Below are positions 9,386 to 18,267 of a stretch of 25,048 nucleotides of DNA, piece by piece. The notes beneath the pieces were generated by a model. That model ran no database searches. It had not been told where the DNA came from and was given only the letters and a program-made list of their open reading frames with translations. Both the position numbers and the translations under genes were made by a program. Numbering within the stretch: position 1 is the first letter of the stretch; each line of letters opens with the position of its first letter. Source of the DNA: JASFYU01 sp045046905 (GTDB taxonomy: Bacteria > Bacteroidota > Bacteroidia > Flavobacteriales > Flavobacteriaceae); the NCBI GenBank assembly GCA_045046905.1, contig JASFYU010000005.1, positions 1-25,048 on the forward strand, given 5' to 3'.

Positions 9386-10314
9386 GCATTTTTGGAAAAA
9401 CAAAACCAATAAATCACCTAATAGTACTTGCTTTCCTATTTGTTTTCTATTGGCTGGTCCATTTTTTTCTACTCAATGCAACGTTCTCTTTGACAGAGTT
9501 GTTGTCAAAAGCTATAGTCCTAAGTATTTTGCTGTTCAGCATTTTTATCGTCGATTTTATCATTAAAAGGAATAAGATGACAAATCCGAATTCCTTTGCC
9601 ATCCTGTTCTATGGGCTTTTAATGGTCGTTTTCCCCGAAACCTTGGCCGATGATAAGGCTGTTTTATGCAGCTTTTTCCTCATTTTAGCGACCCGAAGGT
9701 TGATAAGTATACGGTCTTTAAAAGGAATAAAACTAAAAATATTCGATGCAACCCTATGGGTTATGGCCTCGAGCGTGTTTTACGATTGGGCCCTAGTTTA
9801 TATCTTGCTGGTTTTTGTCGCTATCTATATGTACGAGCCAAAGAACATTAGAAATTGGATAGTGCCCTTGGTAGCAATTTTAACATTTTTTGCGATTGGT
9901 TATGCCCTACTGATTTTAACCGATGACAAAGAATTTATAACAAGGCATTATCAATTTACATTTGATTTTAATATTGCCTACTTTTTGAATTGGGGCGATA
10001 GTTCAAAACTAATGGTATATGTTGTATTAACTTTATTTGCCATTGTATATTCCTTTTTAAAACTCGGAAAATCAGGTTTGGGAAAAATAGTGACCATGCG
10101 TTTGGTGGTACTTTCCTTTATCATCGGAATCGGCTTGAAAATAGTAGTCTCCTCAGAAGATATGGATCCGATAATGGTGACCTTTTTTCCCGCGGTGATA
10201 TTTATGACGAATTATATTGAGGCGATAAAGAAGCCCAAGATTAAAGAAGCGGTGCTCTTAGCTACTATAGTTGTCCCCATTTTGATATTTGTTTCAAGCA
10301 GTGTCATAAAGTAA
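9376..10314 (+). CDS. DUF6427 family polytopic membrane protein
   Basis: A 312-residue, mostly hydrophobic protein with roughly eight to ten predicted membrane helices. It opens MISSIFGKTKPINHLIVLAF, which I recognise as the DUF6427 family of flavobacteria, of unknown function. Short loops carry motifs such as LADDKAVLCSFF, SSVFYDWALVYI and DDKEFITRHYQF. There is no signal peptide beyond the first helix and no recognisable catalytic motif. It precedes the DUF4254 and GT9 genes on the same strand, suggesting a role in cell-envelope or glycan metabolism; that is inference from context only. Confidence 0.75.
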   Translation: MISSIFGKTKPINHLIVLAFLFVFYWLVHFFLLNATFSLTELLSKAIVLSILLFSIFIVDFIIKRNKMTNPNSFAILFYGLLMVVFPETLADDKAVLCSFFLILATRRLISIRSLKGIKLKIFDATLWVMASSVFYDWALVYILLVFVAIYMYEPKNIRNWIVPLVAILTFFAIGYALLILTDDKEFITRHYQFTFDFNIAYFLNWGDSSKLMVYVVLTLFAIVYSFLKLGKSGLGKIVTMRLVVLSFIIGIGLKIVVSSEDMDPIMVTFFPAVIFMTNYIEAIKKPKIKEAVLLATIVVPILIFVSSSVIK

Positions 10315-10322
10315 ATTAGAGG

Positions 10323-10330
10323 TATCTTTG
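10323..10330 (+). promoter_or_regulatory. candidate -7 element for DUF4254-GT9 genes
   Basis: TATCTTTG matches TAnnTTTG exactly, 17 bases before the DUF4254 start codon and within the 33-base gap after DUF6427. No TTG lies at the expected spacing upstream, so it may be fortuitous or a weak internal promoter. Confidence 0.3.
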
Positions 10331-10347
10331 TTTTAAATATATTTGAG

Positions 10348-10950
10348 ATGTTTAGTGAGTTCGCATATCGTATTTTTGAGGAAAGTATAGAGAAATATCA
10401 CGCTAAGGATGATGTAAATCAGCCTTTTACCAACTCTTATCCTGAAAATGATATTGCCCATCTATTATATCGTAAAAATTGGATAGATACGGTACAATGG
10501 CATTATGAGGATATTATTCGTGATCCGGAAATTGATCCGGTTGAGGCCTTAGCTCTAAAACGAAAGATAGATGCAAGCAATCAAGATAGAACCGACCTTG
10601 TGGAATATATAGACGGTCATTTTTTAAAAAAATACCAATCGGCAGAAATAAAAGGCTTTGCCACTGTAAACACTGAAAGTCCTGCTTGGGCCATAGACCG
10701 TTTGTCTATTTTGGCCCTAAAAGTGTATCATATGAATGAGGAAGCTGAACGAAACGATGCTTCAGCGGAACATATTGAAAAATGCCAGCAAAAACTGACA
10801 GTTTTATTGGAGCAGCGCGAAGATCTCTCTACGGCTATAGACCAATTGTTGACTGATATCGCTTCGGGTACCAAATACATGAAAGTCTATAAGCAGATGA
10901 AAATGTACAATGATGAGGAATTAAATCCCATCTTACGTGGACAAAACTAA
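10348..10950 (+). CDS. DUF4254 domain-containing protein
   Basis: A 200-residue soluble, largely helical protein with no signal peptide or membrane segment. The conserved-looking core includes LHRKNW-like LLYRKNWIDTVQWHYEDIIRD near residues 40-60 and NTESPAWAIDRLSILALK near residues 110-125, which I recognise as DUF4254 of Bacteroidetes. No enzymatic function is established. The C-terminal half (about residues 140-175) has a coiled-coil-like pattern. Its end overlaps the GT9 start by 14 bases, so the two products are made together; this coupling suggests work with a heptosyltransferase-like enzyme in envelope glycan assembly (inference). Confidence 0.8.
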   Translation: MFSEFAYRIFEESIEKYHAKDDVNQPFTNSYPENDIAHLLYRKNWIDTVQWHYEDIIRDPEIDPVEALALKRKIDASNQDRTDLVEYIDGHFLKKYQSAEIKGFATVNTESPAWAIDRLSILALKVYHMNEEAERNDASAEHIEKCQQKLTVLLEQREDLSTAIDQLLTDIASGTKYMKVYKQMKMYNDEELNPILRGQN

Positions 10951-11986
10951 GGCGATTCATATTTTGGTCGTTCGGCTTTCCGCCATGGGTGATGTCGCTA
11001 TGACTGTACCCGTACTCTCTGCATTATGCGAACAATACCCGAATATCAAGGTTACCGTTCTTACTAGGGCATTTTTTAAACCTATGTTTTCACAACTAAC
11101 CAGAGTTGAGGTGTACGAAGCCGATGTAATGGGCAGGCATAAGGGCGTTCGGGGTTTATGGAAATTATATCGAGAACTGAAAGGCCTAAAAATTGAAGTC
11201 GTGGCCGACCTACACAATGTACTGCGCAGTACTATTTTGAAAAAATTCTTTGTTCTGGGGGGTTTTCCCGTAGTCCAAATCAATAAGGGTAGAGCAGAGA
11301 AAAAGGCTTTGACGGCTTCAAAGCACAAGATTTTTAACCCCTTAAAAACTACCCATCAACGCTATGCCGATGTCTTCGCCCAATTAGGCTCCTCATTGGA
11401 TCTAACAGCTGTTCGATTATTGTCCAAAGAACCATTATCCGAAAAAATTTTAGAAGTTGTTGGCTCTGATACTCGAAAATGGATAGGGATAGCCCCTTTT
11501 GCGGCATTTAAAGGGAAAATGTATCCCTTCGATCTAATGAAGAAGGTGGTCGAGACCCTCAATACTAGTGAAAAGTATAGCCTATTGCTTTTTGGTGGAG
11601 GTATCCAAGAGCAGAATCAACTTGAAACTTGGGAGAAGCAATTTCCGCAATGTGTCTCTATAGCGGGTAAACTTTCTTTTGTCGAGGAGCTTGCACTGAT
11701 CTCTAATCTAGACCTTATGGTCTCTATGGATAGCGGTAATGGCCATTTGGCCGCTATGTACGGTATTCAGGTCATTAGCCTTTGGGGAGTGACTCACCCC
11801 TATGCCGGGTTTTATCCTTTCAGACAAGATATTGATAATGCCCTGCTTTCTGATCGAACCAAATATCCGCTCATACCAACATCCATTTATGGCAATAAAA
11901 TACCACATGCTTATGAAAATGTCATGGCTACTATTCGCCCTGATGAGGTTGTTATAAAAATCGAAAGAGCGTTGAGTAAAAAGTAA
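10937..11986 (+). CDS. glycosyltransferase family 9 (heptosyltransferase-like)
   Basis: A 349-residue GT9 protein. The start is a GTG inside the end of the DUF4254 gene; the next in-frame ATG would remove the conserved N-terminal strand HILVVRLSAMGDVAMTVPV. Family motifs include LSAMGDV, ADLHNVLRS, GIAPFAAFKGKMYPFD and, in the C-terminal domain, MVSMDSGNGHLAAMYG with the nucleotide-sugar-binding DSGxxHLA. GT9 enzymes add heptose or similar sugars to LPS core on the cytoplasmic membrane face. Here the donor is unknown. It converges on tetR with only a 9-base gap that holds a weak 6-bp inverted repeat (AAGTTT/AAACTT, 11986-12009). Confidence 0.9.
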   Translation: MDKTKAIHILVVRLSAMGDVAMTVPVLSALCEQYPNIKVTVLTRAFFKPMFSQLTRVEVYEADVMGRHKGVRGLWKLYRELKGLKIEVVADLHNVLRSTILKKFFVLGGFPVVQINKGRAEKKALTASKHKIFNPLKTTHQRYADVFAQLGSSLDLTAVRLLSKEPLSEKILEVVGSDTRKWIGIAPFAAFKGKMYPFDLMKKVVETLNTSEKYSLLLFGGGIQEQNQLETWEKQFPQCVSIAGKLSFVEELALISNLDLMVSMDSGNGHLAAMYGIQVISLWGVTHPYAGFYPFRQDIDNALLSDRTKYPLIPTSIYGNKIPHAYENVMATIRPDEVVIKIERALSKK

Positions 11987-11995
11987 AGTTTTATG

Positions 11996-12613
11996 CTATA
12001 TTGAAACTTGTTTAACTTCTATTGATTTGAAATACTGTCGTAGTTGGGCCATAAAGCGGTATTTGCGGGCAGTAGGCGAGGTTTCTACCATAAGTGTGCG
12101 TATACCTATAAAAGAGCTTATTAGATAGAGCGCAACGCCTTCACTGTCTGTATGCCTATCAATATGGCCGTTGAGCTTTCCTTTCTGGATCGTCGAAACT
12201 AAATTGACTTCCCAAATTTTAAGAATATCACATAGATGTTTCATGATTATAGGATTTCTTCCATTGAACTCATTGATAAAATTGCTCAGCATAAAACCAT
12301 GGTCTAGCTCATTGTGTACAGCGGTCTCTAAAGAATCTTCAAAACAATTTGTTATAAGCTGTATGGGGTCATCGTGACCTTCAATGGGTTCGATAAGCAT
12401 ACTGTATACTTTTCGGGCCAATAAGTTGTCGATAATTTGGATAAAGAAGTCTTCCTTAGAACTAAAGTGATAATAAAAAGCACCTTTAGAGAGTGAAAGT
12501 TTTTTTAGAATATCATCGACACTAGTGTTATAATATCCTTTTTGATAAAATAATTCCAAGCCAGTGACTTGCATACGGTGCATGGTAGCCATGCGTTTTA
12601 GATTCTTGTCCAT
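11996..12613 (-). CDS. TetR/AcrR family transcriptional regulator
   Basis: A 205-residue protein of normal TetR size. Residues of about 10-58 form the DNA-binding domain: GLELFYQKGYYNTSVDDIL, then KLSLSKGAFYYHFSSKEDFF, the classic TetR helix-turn-helix signature. The C-terminal ligand domain is unlike any I can name. It lies downstream of arsS on the same strand, separated by 426 bases that contain two ACCGAC-N5-GGT operator-like sites; one is centred about 30 bases before the start codon, as for autorepression. A third copy lies upstream of the arsenosugar glycosyltransferase, so it is a candidate regulator of that block. Its inducer is unknown; note that it is not an ArsR-type arsenic sensor. 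Confidence 0.9.
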   Translation of the reverse strand: MDKNLKRMATMHRMQVTGLELFYQKGYYNTSVDDILKKLSLSKGAFYYHFSSKEDFFIQIIDNLLARKVYSMLIEPIEGHDDPIQLITNCFEDSLETAVHNELDHGFMLSNFINEFNGRNPIIMKHLCDILKIWEVNLVSTIQKGKLNGHIDRHTDSEGVALYLISSFIGIRTLMVETSPTARKYRFMAQLRQYFKSIEVKQVSI

Positions 12614-12633
12614 AAGATTTGGGTTTTGGGTTA

Positions 12634-12651
12634 AACCGACTGTTAGGTCTT
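12634..12651. promoter_or_regulatory. candidate TetR operator, site 1 (upstream of tetR)
   Basis: AACCGACTGTTAGGTCTT. The core ACCGACTGTTAGGT is an imperfect palindrome (ACCGA/TAGGT arms). Fifteen of 18 bases are identical to the site upstream of the arsenosugar glycosyltransferase (22468-22485). Its position about 20-40 bases before the tetR start codon suits autoregulation. Confidence 0.45.
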
Positions 12652-12762
12652 ATACAAAGAACCCTCGAACTCATGTTTGGGTGAATATTTAAAGATGTAA
12701 GCCGCCAAAAACTCGTTTAAATGTTCAAATCTCGATGAATGACCTTGTTTGGCCCTAGACTC

Positions 12763-12780
12763 ACCGACCGAGTGGTTGGT
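12763..12780. promoter_or_regulatory. candidate TetR operator, site 2 (upstream of tetR)
   Basis: ACCGACCGAGTGGTTGGT is an imperfect palindrome with 7-bp arms (ACCGACC and GGTTGGT, one mismatch) around GAGT, the size and symmetry usual for TetR operators. It shares ACCGAC-N5-GGT with sites 1 and 3. Confidence 0.45.
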
Positions 12781-13039
12781 TTAAGTGTTTTATTTTTTGG
12801 ATAAAAGGGAAGGCAATTACGCTCCACGAAGCTAAATTACTAGTATTTATGCCATTTTTAGTGGTGATTTAGGTATTCGACTGGGTCTGGTTTCTTGTGG
12901 TAGACCTAAATCAGCTTCATTGTTTTGTATAGCAAAGCGAATTGGTGAGCATGAGATTTTTACTATACAGCTTCATCGAACTAAAGCTTCGTTAAAATAT
13001 ATTTTACTTTGTATTAGCCTCTTTTGGGGTATGAGGTCA

Positions 13040-14095
<1,056 letters not shown>

Positions 14096-14264
14096 TTTAT
14101 ATCAAGTTGTCAATGTTGTGTAATCAATCGTTTTCTTTCTCTAAGCGTTATGATACTTATCGGTATAAAATAATATTTTTTTTGTTTTCAGTAATCATAG
14201 GCTTTGGATGCCATTCAGTCCTTCAACCCTTCTTCCCTTCAATCATTAGGAACAAAGGGCAAGG

Positions 14265-14600
14265 CTACATGCTTAACTTGTCATATTTATTCATCATCTG
14301 AACCCCGTGTACTAGGGTAGCCCCACTTTCTATGGCAGCCCCTACGTGAACGGCTTCCATCATTTCTTCTTTGGTGATGCCTTTTTGCAATCCGTCCTTG
14401 GTATAGGAATCGATACAATACGGACATTTGACTACATGTGATACCGCTAAGGCGATTAATGATTTTTCACGAGCTGATAGGGCTCCTTCTTCGAATACTT
14501 TTCCGTAGTAGTCAAAAAATTTGGTGCCCAATTCTTCGCTCCATTCCGTTATTTTACCAAATTTTCGTAAATCTGCTGGGTCGTAATAACTATTTGCCAT
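14265..14600 (-). CDS. arsenosugar-associated peroxidase-like protein (carboxymuconolactone decarboxylase/AhpD fold)
   Basis: A 111-residue protein starting MANSYYDPADLRKFGKI; an upstream in-frame ATG would add 16 lysine-rich residues inside the previous gene's end and is less likely. KCPYCIDSY gives the AhpD-type redox pair Cys59/Cys62, with Glu45 in the preceding helix and a later His in TLVHGVQMM. The family is that of alkylhydroperoxidase-like proteins found beside arsS in arsenosugar clusters. It probably cycles a disulfide to reduce a peroxide or an arsenic(V) intermediate in the cytoplasm; the real substrate is unknown. It starts 10 bases after the phosphoesterase-like gene stops, so both are in one operon. 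Confidence 0.88.
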   Translation of the reverse strand: MANSYYDPADLRKFGKITEWSEELGTKFFDYYGKVFEEGALSAREKSLIALAVSHVVKCPYCIDSYTKDGLQKGITKEEMMEAVHVGAAIESGATLVHGVQMMNKYDKLSM

Positions 14601-14610
14601 GCTATTAATT

Positions 14611-15471
14611 TTAAATTGTTTTATATTTATTTTCCTCTTTGTTTTCAAAATTATAGGGTATTCCCTTTAACCTTTTTTCGGCTTCGGGAAGGATATCCAT
14701 ATTGTGCCAAAGCCCTGAAATCAGCGTCTGGGCGTATTCGATGGGTAGCCTCTCGGAGACCATGTTTTTATGGGCTTTTTTAAAATCGTATACGATTTTA
14801 TGATAAGCGTATTCTATGCCTTTTTCAGTTTTTTGCATCAAAACACACCAGGTCCTGGGGGTACCGTCATTAGCGGGCATTCCTATGGCACCGGCATTGA
14901 TCCAGAGTTTGTTTTCAAGCTTCTGATGAAAGGGTAGGCCACTATGCCCTGCAATTATAACATCACTTTCTAGGGTTTCGAAGCTCTTTTTTTTACGCGC
15001 AATAGGAGTTGATTCAAAAATAAACTCTGAGACCATATTCGTAGAACCGTGTACCACCATAATACGTTCCTGATAGTAATCAAAAGTAATTTGGTCTGGT
15101 AACTGTGCCATCCAATCAATAGCTTGCTGGAGCAGCTTGCGCTTGGCATAGGGGTACCAAACTTTTGAGAACCCATCACAGGAGCTACCCTGGGCAAAAT
15201 CACAGCCACAGTCATCGGCTGCAGCACTGAGCTGTAGTTCTACATTACCACTAATGCTCTGCGCTCCCCATTCTTGAAACAGTTGTACTGTTTCTTTTGG
15301 TTCGGCACAATAGCCGACAATATCGCCTGTACAGATACAGTTTTGCGGGTCGATGTCTTTATCCTTGGCAAGCTGTATCAAGCCTTCTAATGCCTGTAAA
15401 TTGCTATATACACCACCAAATAGCAGTACCTTTCCTTTGAGTTTGCCAAGATGTTTTATTTTTTTATCCAT
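14611..15471 (-). CDS. metallophosphoesterase-like protein with degenerate metal site, arsenosugar locus
   Basis: A 286-residue protein of the calcineurin-like phosphoesterase fold. I start at MDKKIKHLGK (15471), overlapping the symporter gene end by 16 bases; ten more upstream residues are possible. Recognisable blocks are SNLQALEGL, TGDIVGY (Asp50), GNVE (Asn76), VVHGS (His141) and AGHSGLPF (His176). The usual first motif DxHxN reads GVYSN (Gly20, Tyr22), and the last His of GHxH is Gly178. Thus the ligands special to metal site 1 are gone while those of site 2 remain. Cysteines are unusually many (Cys45, 47, 55, 88, 90, 98), including DDCGCDFAQGSSCDG. It may be a mononuclear phosphatase or an arsenic/metal-binding partner of ArsS. 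The reaction is not known. Confidence 0.82.
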   Translation of the reverse strand: MDKKIKHLGKLKGKVLLFGGVYSNLQALEGLIQLAKDKDIDPQNCICTGDIVGYCAEPKETVQLFQEWGAQSISGNVELQLSAAADDCGCDFAQGSSCDGFSKVWYPYAKRKLLQQAIDWMAQLPDQITFDYYQERIMVVHGSTNMVSEFIFESTPIARKKKSFETLESDVIIAGHSGLPFHQKLENKLWINAGAIGMPANDGTPRTWCVLMQKTEKGIEYAYHKIVYDFKKAHKNMVSERLPIEYAQTLISGLWHNMDILPEAEKRLKGIPYNFENKEENKYKTI

Positions 15472-16796
15472 TTCGGTATAAAATATAATACAGTGCAGCA
15501 CGCAATACCCCAGAAGTTAGTCCAAAGTAAATCGGCATACTTACCGCTTGTATAGATTAAGTTTTTAGGAAAAGCATCGAAAATCAATAAAAATCCAAAT
15601 AGAACACCGCAAAAAACACTTAGATGAAAACTAATTTTGGGAGTTTTACTTTTCCAAAATACAAATATAGGGGTTAGCCCTATTACCATTGTGCCACTTA
15701 TGGTGGTTGCGGATAAAATTTCGACATCCATAAAAATAGGAATCGTACCGAGAACGGCTATTGCAACCATGAACAGGCGCCCAGATGTTAGGCTATTTCC
15801 CAAATGAAGGTCTATAGCCAGCAATTTGGAGAATGATGAAAATGTTGAATCTAATGTAGAAGCAGCTGAAGTTATCATAATAAAGTTGATGACCAGTAAA
15901 AGGGCTGTGCCAAAGGCTTTTCCGACGGCTACCGCTGCCTGGCCTTCTAAGCCTTGGCTTTTAGCGAACACTCCAATTATACTGAATAGTATAATGCAGA
16001 GGGTGCCAATTATACTGGCCCATAGAAAGCTTTTTAGTGTAATTTTAGGACTGCTTATAAATCCACGATCGGTAAGTACAGGGTCATGAAAGGGATAGCT
16101 AAAAGATTGCAAGAGGGCGGCAAAAAGCAAGTTTAGGCCCAAATCGAAAGACCATGTACCTGATTTTATGACGTTTTCAACTGTGAACGTTGTCTCGATA
16201 TCAAATATATTCCAAAGAATGACAAATAGAAGTACCGAAAATAAGCCCATTTGAATAAGATCGGTAAAGATTGAACCGCTCAACCCCCCTTTTAGGGCAT
16301 ATGCCAAAGTCAGTAAGGTGAATACAAGAATTGAACGGTAATAGGGCAAGCTGCCCGTATCGCCAAAATAGGTGCCAATGACCATGGTATTGCTCCAAAT
16401 CTCATTAAAAAGTCGAATGGCAATCAAAATAGAGAATACGGCAACGGCTCCTTTTCCAAAACGGGCCGTTAAAAAGTGATGTATACTGGTATAATTACCC
16501 TGGGTGCGCATTTGATAGATAATAATTCCTGCAACCGCGAAGGATAGGTAATAGCCGGCATAGGCTACACCCCCTACGATTCCATAATCCAGGCCTAAAT
16601 TGGCGGCATTGGTAATACTTTTGGCAAATATCCATGAAATGACCAAACTACCCATGAGCATAAAGGTATTGGGTGTCTTCTTGCGATGGGCCGCTTTAAA
16701 AAACTGGTCGGTATTTTTTGCCAAAGGAGATATAAGAAGCAGTACCACACTTGATGTGATAATCAGACCCCATTGCCATAGTTGTATATTGCTCAT
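15456..16796 (-). CDS. sodium:solute symporter (SSS family)
   Basis: A 446-residue polytopic inner-membrane protein with about 12-13 hydrophobic helices. The SSS pattern is visible in ISPLAKNTDQFFKAAHRKK after the first helix, NAANLGLDYGIVGGVAYAGY, ALKGGLSGSIFTDLIQMGLF and TSAASTLDSTFSSFSKLLAI, the last corresponding to the conserved Ser/Thr-rich sodium-site helix. It would couple Na+ entry to import of a small organic solute. It starts 6 bases after susD stops and overlaps the phosphoesterase-like gene, so it belongs to the susCD-arsS block. The solute cannot be read; in context an arsenic-containing or precursor sugar/nucleoside is an attractive guess. Confidence 0.9.
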   Translation of the reverse strand: MSNIQLWQWGLIITSSVVLLLISPLAKNTDQFFKAAHRKKTPNTFMLMGSLVISWIFAKSITNAANLGLDYGIVGGVAYAGYYLSFAVAGIIIYQMRTQGNYTSIHHFLTARFGKGAVAVFSILIAIRLFNEIWSNTMVIGTYFGDTGSLPYYRSILVFTLLTLAYALKGGLSGSIFTDLIQMGLFSVLLFVILWNIFDIETTFTVENVIKSGTWSFDLGLNLLFAALLQSFSYPFHDPVLTDRGFISSPKITLKSFLWASIIGTLCIILFSIIGVFAKSQGLEGQAAVAVGKAFGTALLLVINFIMITSAASTLDSTFSSFSKLLAIDLHLGNSLTSGRLFMVAIAVLGTIPIFMDVEILSATTISGTMVIGLTPIFVFWKSKTPKISFHLSVFCGVLFGFLLIFDAFPKNLIYTSGKYADLLWTNFWGIACCTVLYFIPKWIKK

Positions 16797-16802
16797 CTTA
16801 GT

Positions 16803-18263
16803 TTAATCTACGTCCCACCATACTTTAACGTTAATACTATTTCCTTCTGTATTTGCCGCCGCGGCCTTGTAATTAGCACTATTCAAGGCCTCTTCCTCTG
16901 CCGGATAAGGCATGCGAACGGGAATTAAGTCATTGTTTAAACTGGCTGAAATAGTTTTAAGTCGCGGAAATCCGGTACGTCTGAATTCAATCCATCCTTC
17001 AAAACCATTAATCATATTGGCAATCCATTTTTGAGTAATGATTTGTTCTAGGGCATCTGCTTCCCCCGTTTCATAAGCTGCAGTGCCTGTCAAATAATCA
17101 GCTGGCAGTTCGGTACCCCAATATTCAAAAGCTTGAGACACCCCAGTTTCGTACAGGAGTTGGGCATTGGCCTGTATTAAACCACGTTCGACGGCTTCTG
17201 CCAATAGAAAACGTGTTTCCCATCCGGTCATGAAATTAGCGTCTAATTGCCCTGTGTTTTCCCGAAAAATGTTTCCGCTCAGCGAATAATCGGAAAGGGC
17301 GATAGAGGTCTGAGAGGCATCAATACCATTTAGAAGGCCGTTGTACTCTTCTTGATCGCTATTACCAATAGGTCTGAACAATGTTGTTATTCTTGGGTCC
17401 TGCAAGTGAGTCAGAATTTCTTCCATGGTTTCGGACAGCACAAAATTATTAAAATCGCCAATACGCAAACGTGCCAAACGAAAGTTGTTCGGTTCGCCAT
17501 CGGTAAAATTAAAAATGGCATTTTGGGCATTCTCGCCAATAAATTTTCCTTCATCAAATAAGTTCTGTAATTCTGACGAGACCTCAGAAACGTTAGAGAT
17601 GCGGATCAAATATTTTATTTTCAGTGAATTTGCAAACCGGATCCATCCATCCAAATTACCATTAAAAAGAATATCGCCTTCAAGGCCTATCGTAGCAGTA
17701 TAGTTTTGAATTGCCGCTATGCCCTTGTCTAAGTTGTCTATGATACCACCTTCTGCTACGTAAATCGCCTCTTGGGTGTCATAGACTGGGGTAACGGTCA
17801 CTCCTTTACCCTTAAATGCTTCTGAATAGGGTGCGTCTCCATAAATATCGGTTAGGGCGGCCGCCATATAGGCTTTGAGAATACGTGAGGGGCCTTCATA
17901 AACGGCTAGAGTTTCATTTTCTAAGGACTGGTTCAAGATTGTCTCATTATCCCTTAAATTCTGATAAAATACCGGCCAGGGATTACCGCCCAATTGTGGC
18001 GATTTTAGGTTATGCCTGTCAAAGAGGTTAAAATCGAGGGCTGTGGTATATTGCCCTAACAAATTACCTGCCGTAAACCCTTCGTAAGACATCTGCTCCC
18101 CATAATCATAAATAACCTGCCGTAATAGGAGACTTGGCTGTATAGAGACCGGCGCATTCGGATTGGTATTGATTTCTTCGAAGTCTTTGGTACATGACAT
18201 CGCAAAAGCAGCAATAAACAAGACGATAAGTATTTTTAGTATATATTTTCTTGACATTTTCAT
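16803..18263 (-). CDS. SusD/RagB family outer-membrane lipoprotein
   Basis: A 486-residue lipoprotein. The signal peptide runs to a lipobox FAMSC with the lipidated Cys at residue 24, followed by TKDFEEINTNP; acidic residues after the Cys fit the Bacteroidetes surface-export pattern. The mature part resembles the SusD-like_2 group (LLGQYTTALDFN, IRFANSLKIKYLIRIS, FLLAEAVERGL, EGWIEFRRTGFPRL). SusD proteins form the lid over a SusC channel and bind the ligand. The gene begins 4 bases after susC ends (an alternative ATG lies two codons in). No glycoside hydrolase accompanies the pair, unlike typical polysaccharide utilisation loci. The ligand is unknown. Confidence 0.93.
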   Translation of the reverse strand: MKMSRKYILKILIVLFIAAFAMSCTKDFEEINTNPNAPVSIQPSLLLRQVIYDYGEQMSYEGFTAGNLLGQYTTALDFNLFDRHNLKSPQLGGNPWPVFYQNLRDNETILNQSLENETLAVYEGPSRILKAYMAAALTDIYGDAPYSEAFKGKGVTVTPVYDTQEAIYVAEGGIIDNLDKGIAAIQNYTATIGLEGDILFNGNLDGWIRFANSLKIKYLIRISNVSEVSSELQNLFDEGKFIGENAQNAIFNFTDGEPNNFRLARLRIGDFNNFVLSETMEEILTHLQDPRITTLFRPIGNSDQEEYNGLLNGIDASQTSIALSDYSLSGNIFRENTGQLDANFMTGWETRFLLAEAVERGLIQANAQLLYETGVSQAFEYWGTELPADYLTGTAAYETGEADALEQIITQKWIANMINGFEGWIEFRRTGFPRLKTISASLNNDLIPVRMPYPAEEEALNSANYKAAAANTEGNSINVKVWWDVD

Positions 18264-18267
18264 CTTT

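Larger units (their letters stand above)
12614..13039. other. 426-base intergenic region between arsS end and tetR start
   Basis: I see no credible gene. It contains two operator-like sites (12634-12651 and 12763-12780), a perfect 10-bp inverted repeat TGATTTAGGT/ACCTAAATCA (12865-12874, 12904-12913) with an alternative GGTCT/AGACC pairing (12884-12888, 12902-12906), and AGCTT/AAGCT (about 12969-12988), which could contribute to ending arsS transcription. A 60-codon open frame at 12920-13102 has no protein-like features and runs into antisense arsS. Confidence 0.5.

Noticed and set aside
11986..12009. AAGTTT/AAACTT inverted repeat between convergent GT9 and tetR genes as a terminator
   Set aside because: Only six A/T-rich pairs with a 12-base loop and no T-run; too weak for a separate feature.
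14096..14264. Riboswitch or separate arsS promoter in the 169-base gap before arsS
   Set aside because: I found no conserved riboswitch core and no exact TAnnTTTG with a TTG partner on the minus strand; only AT-rich runs are present.
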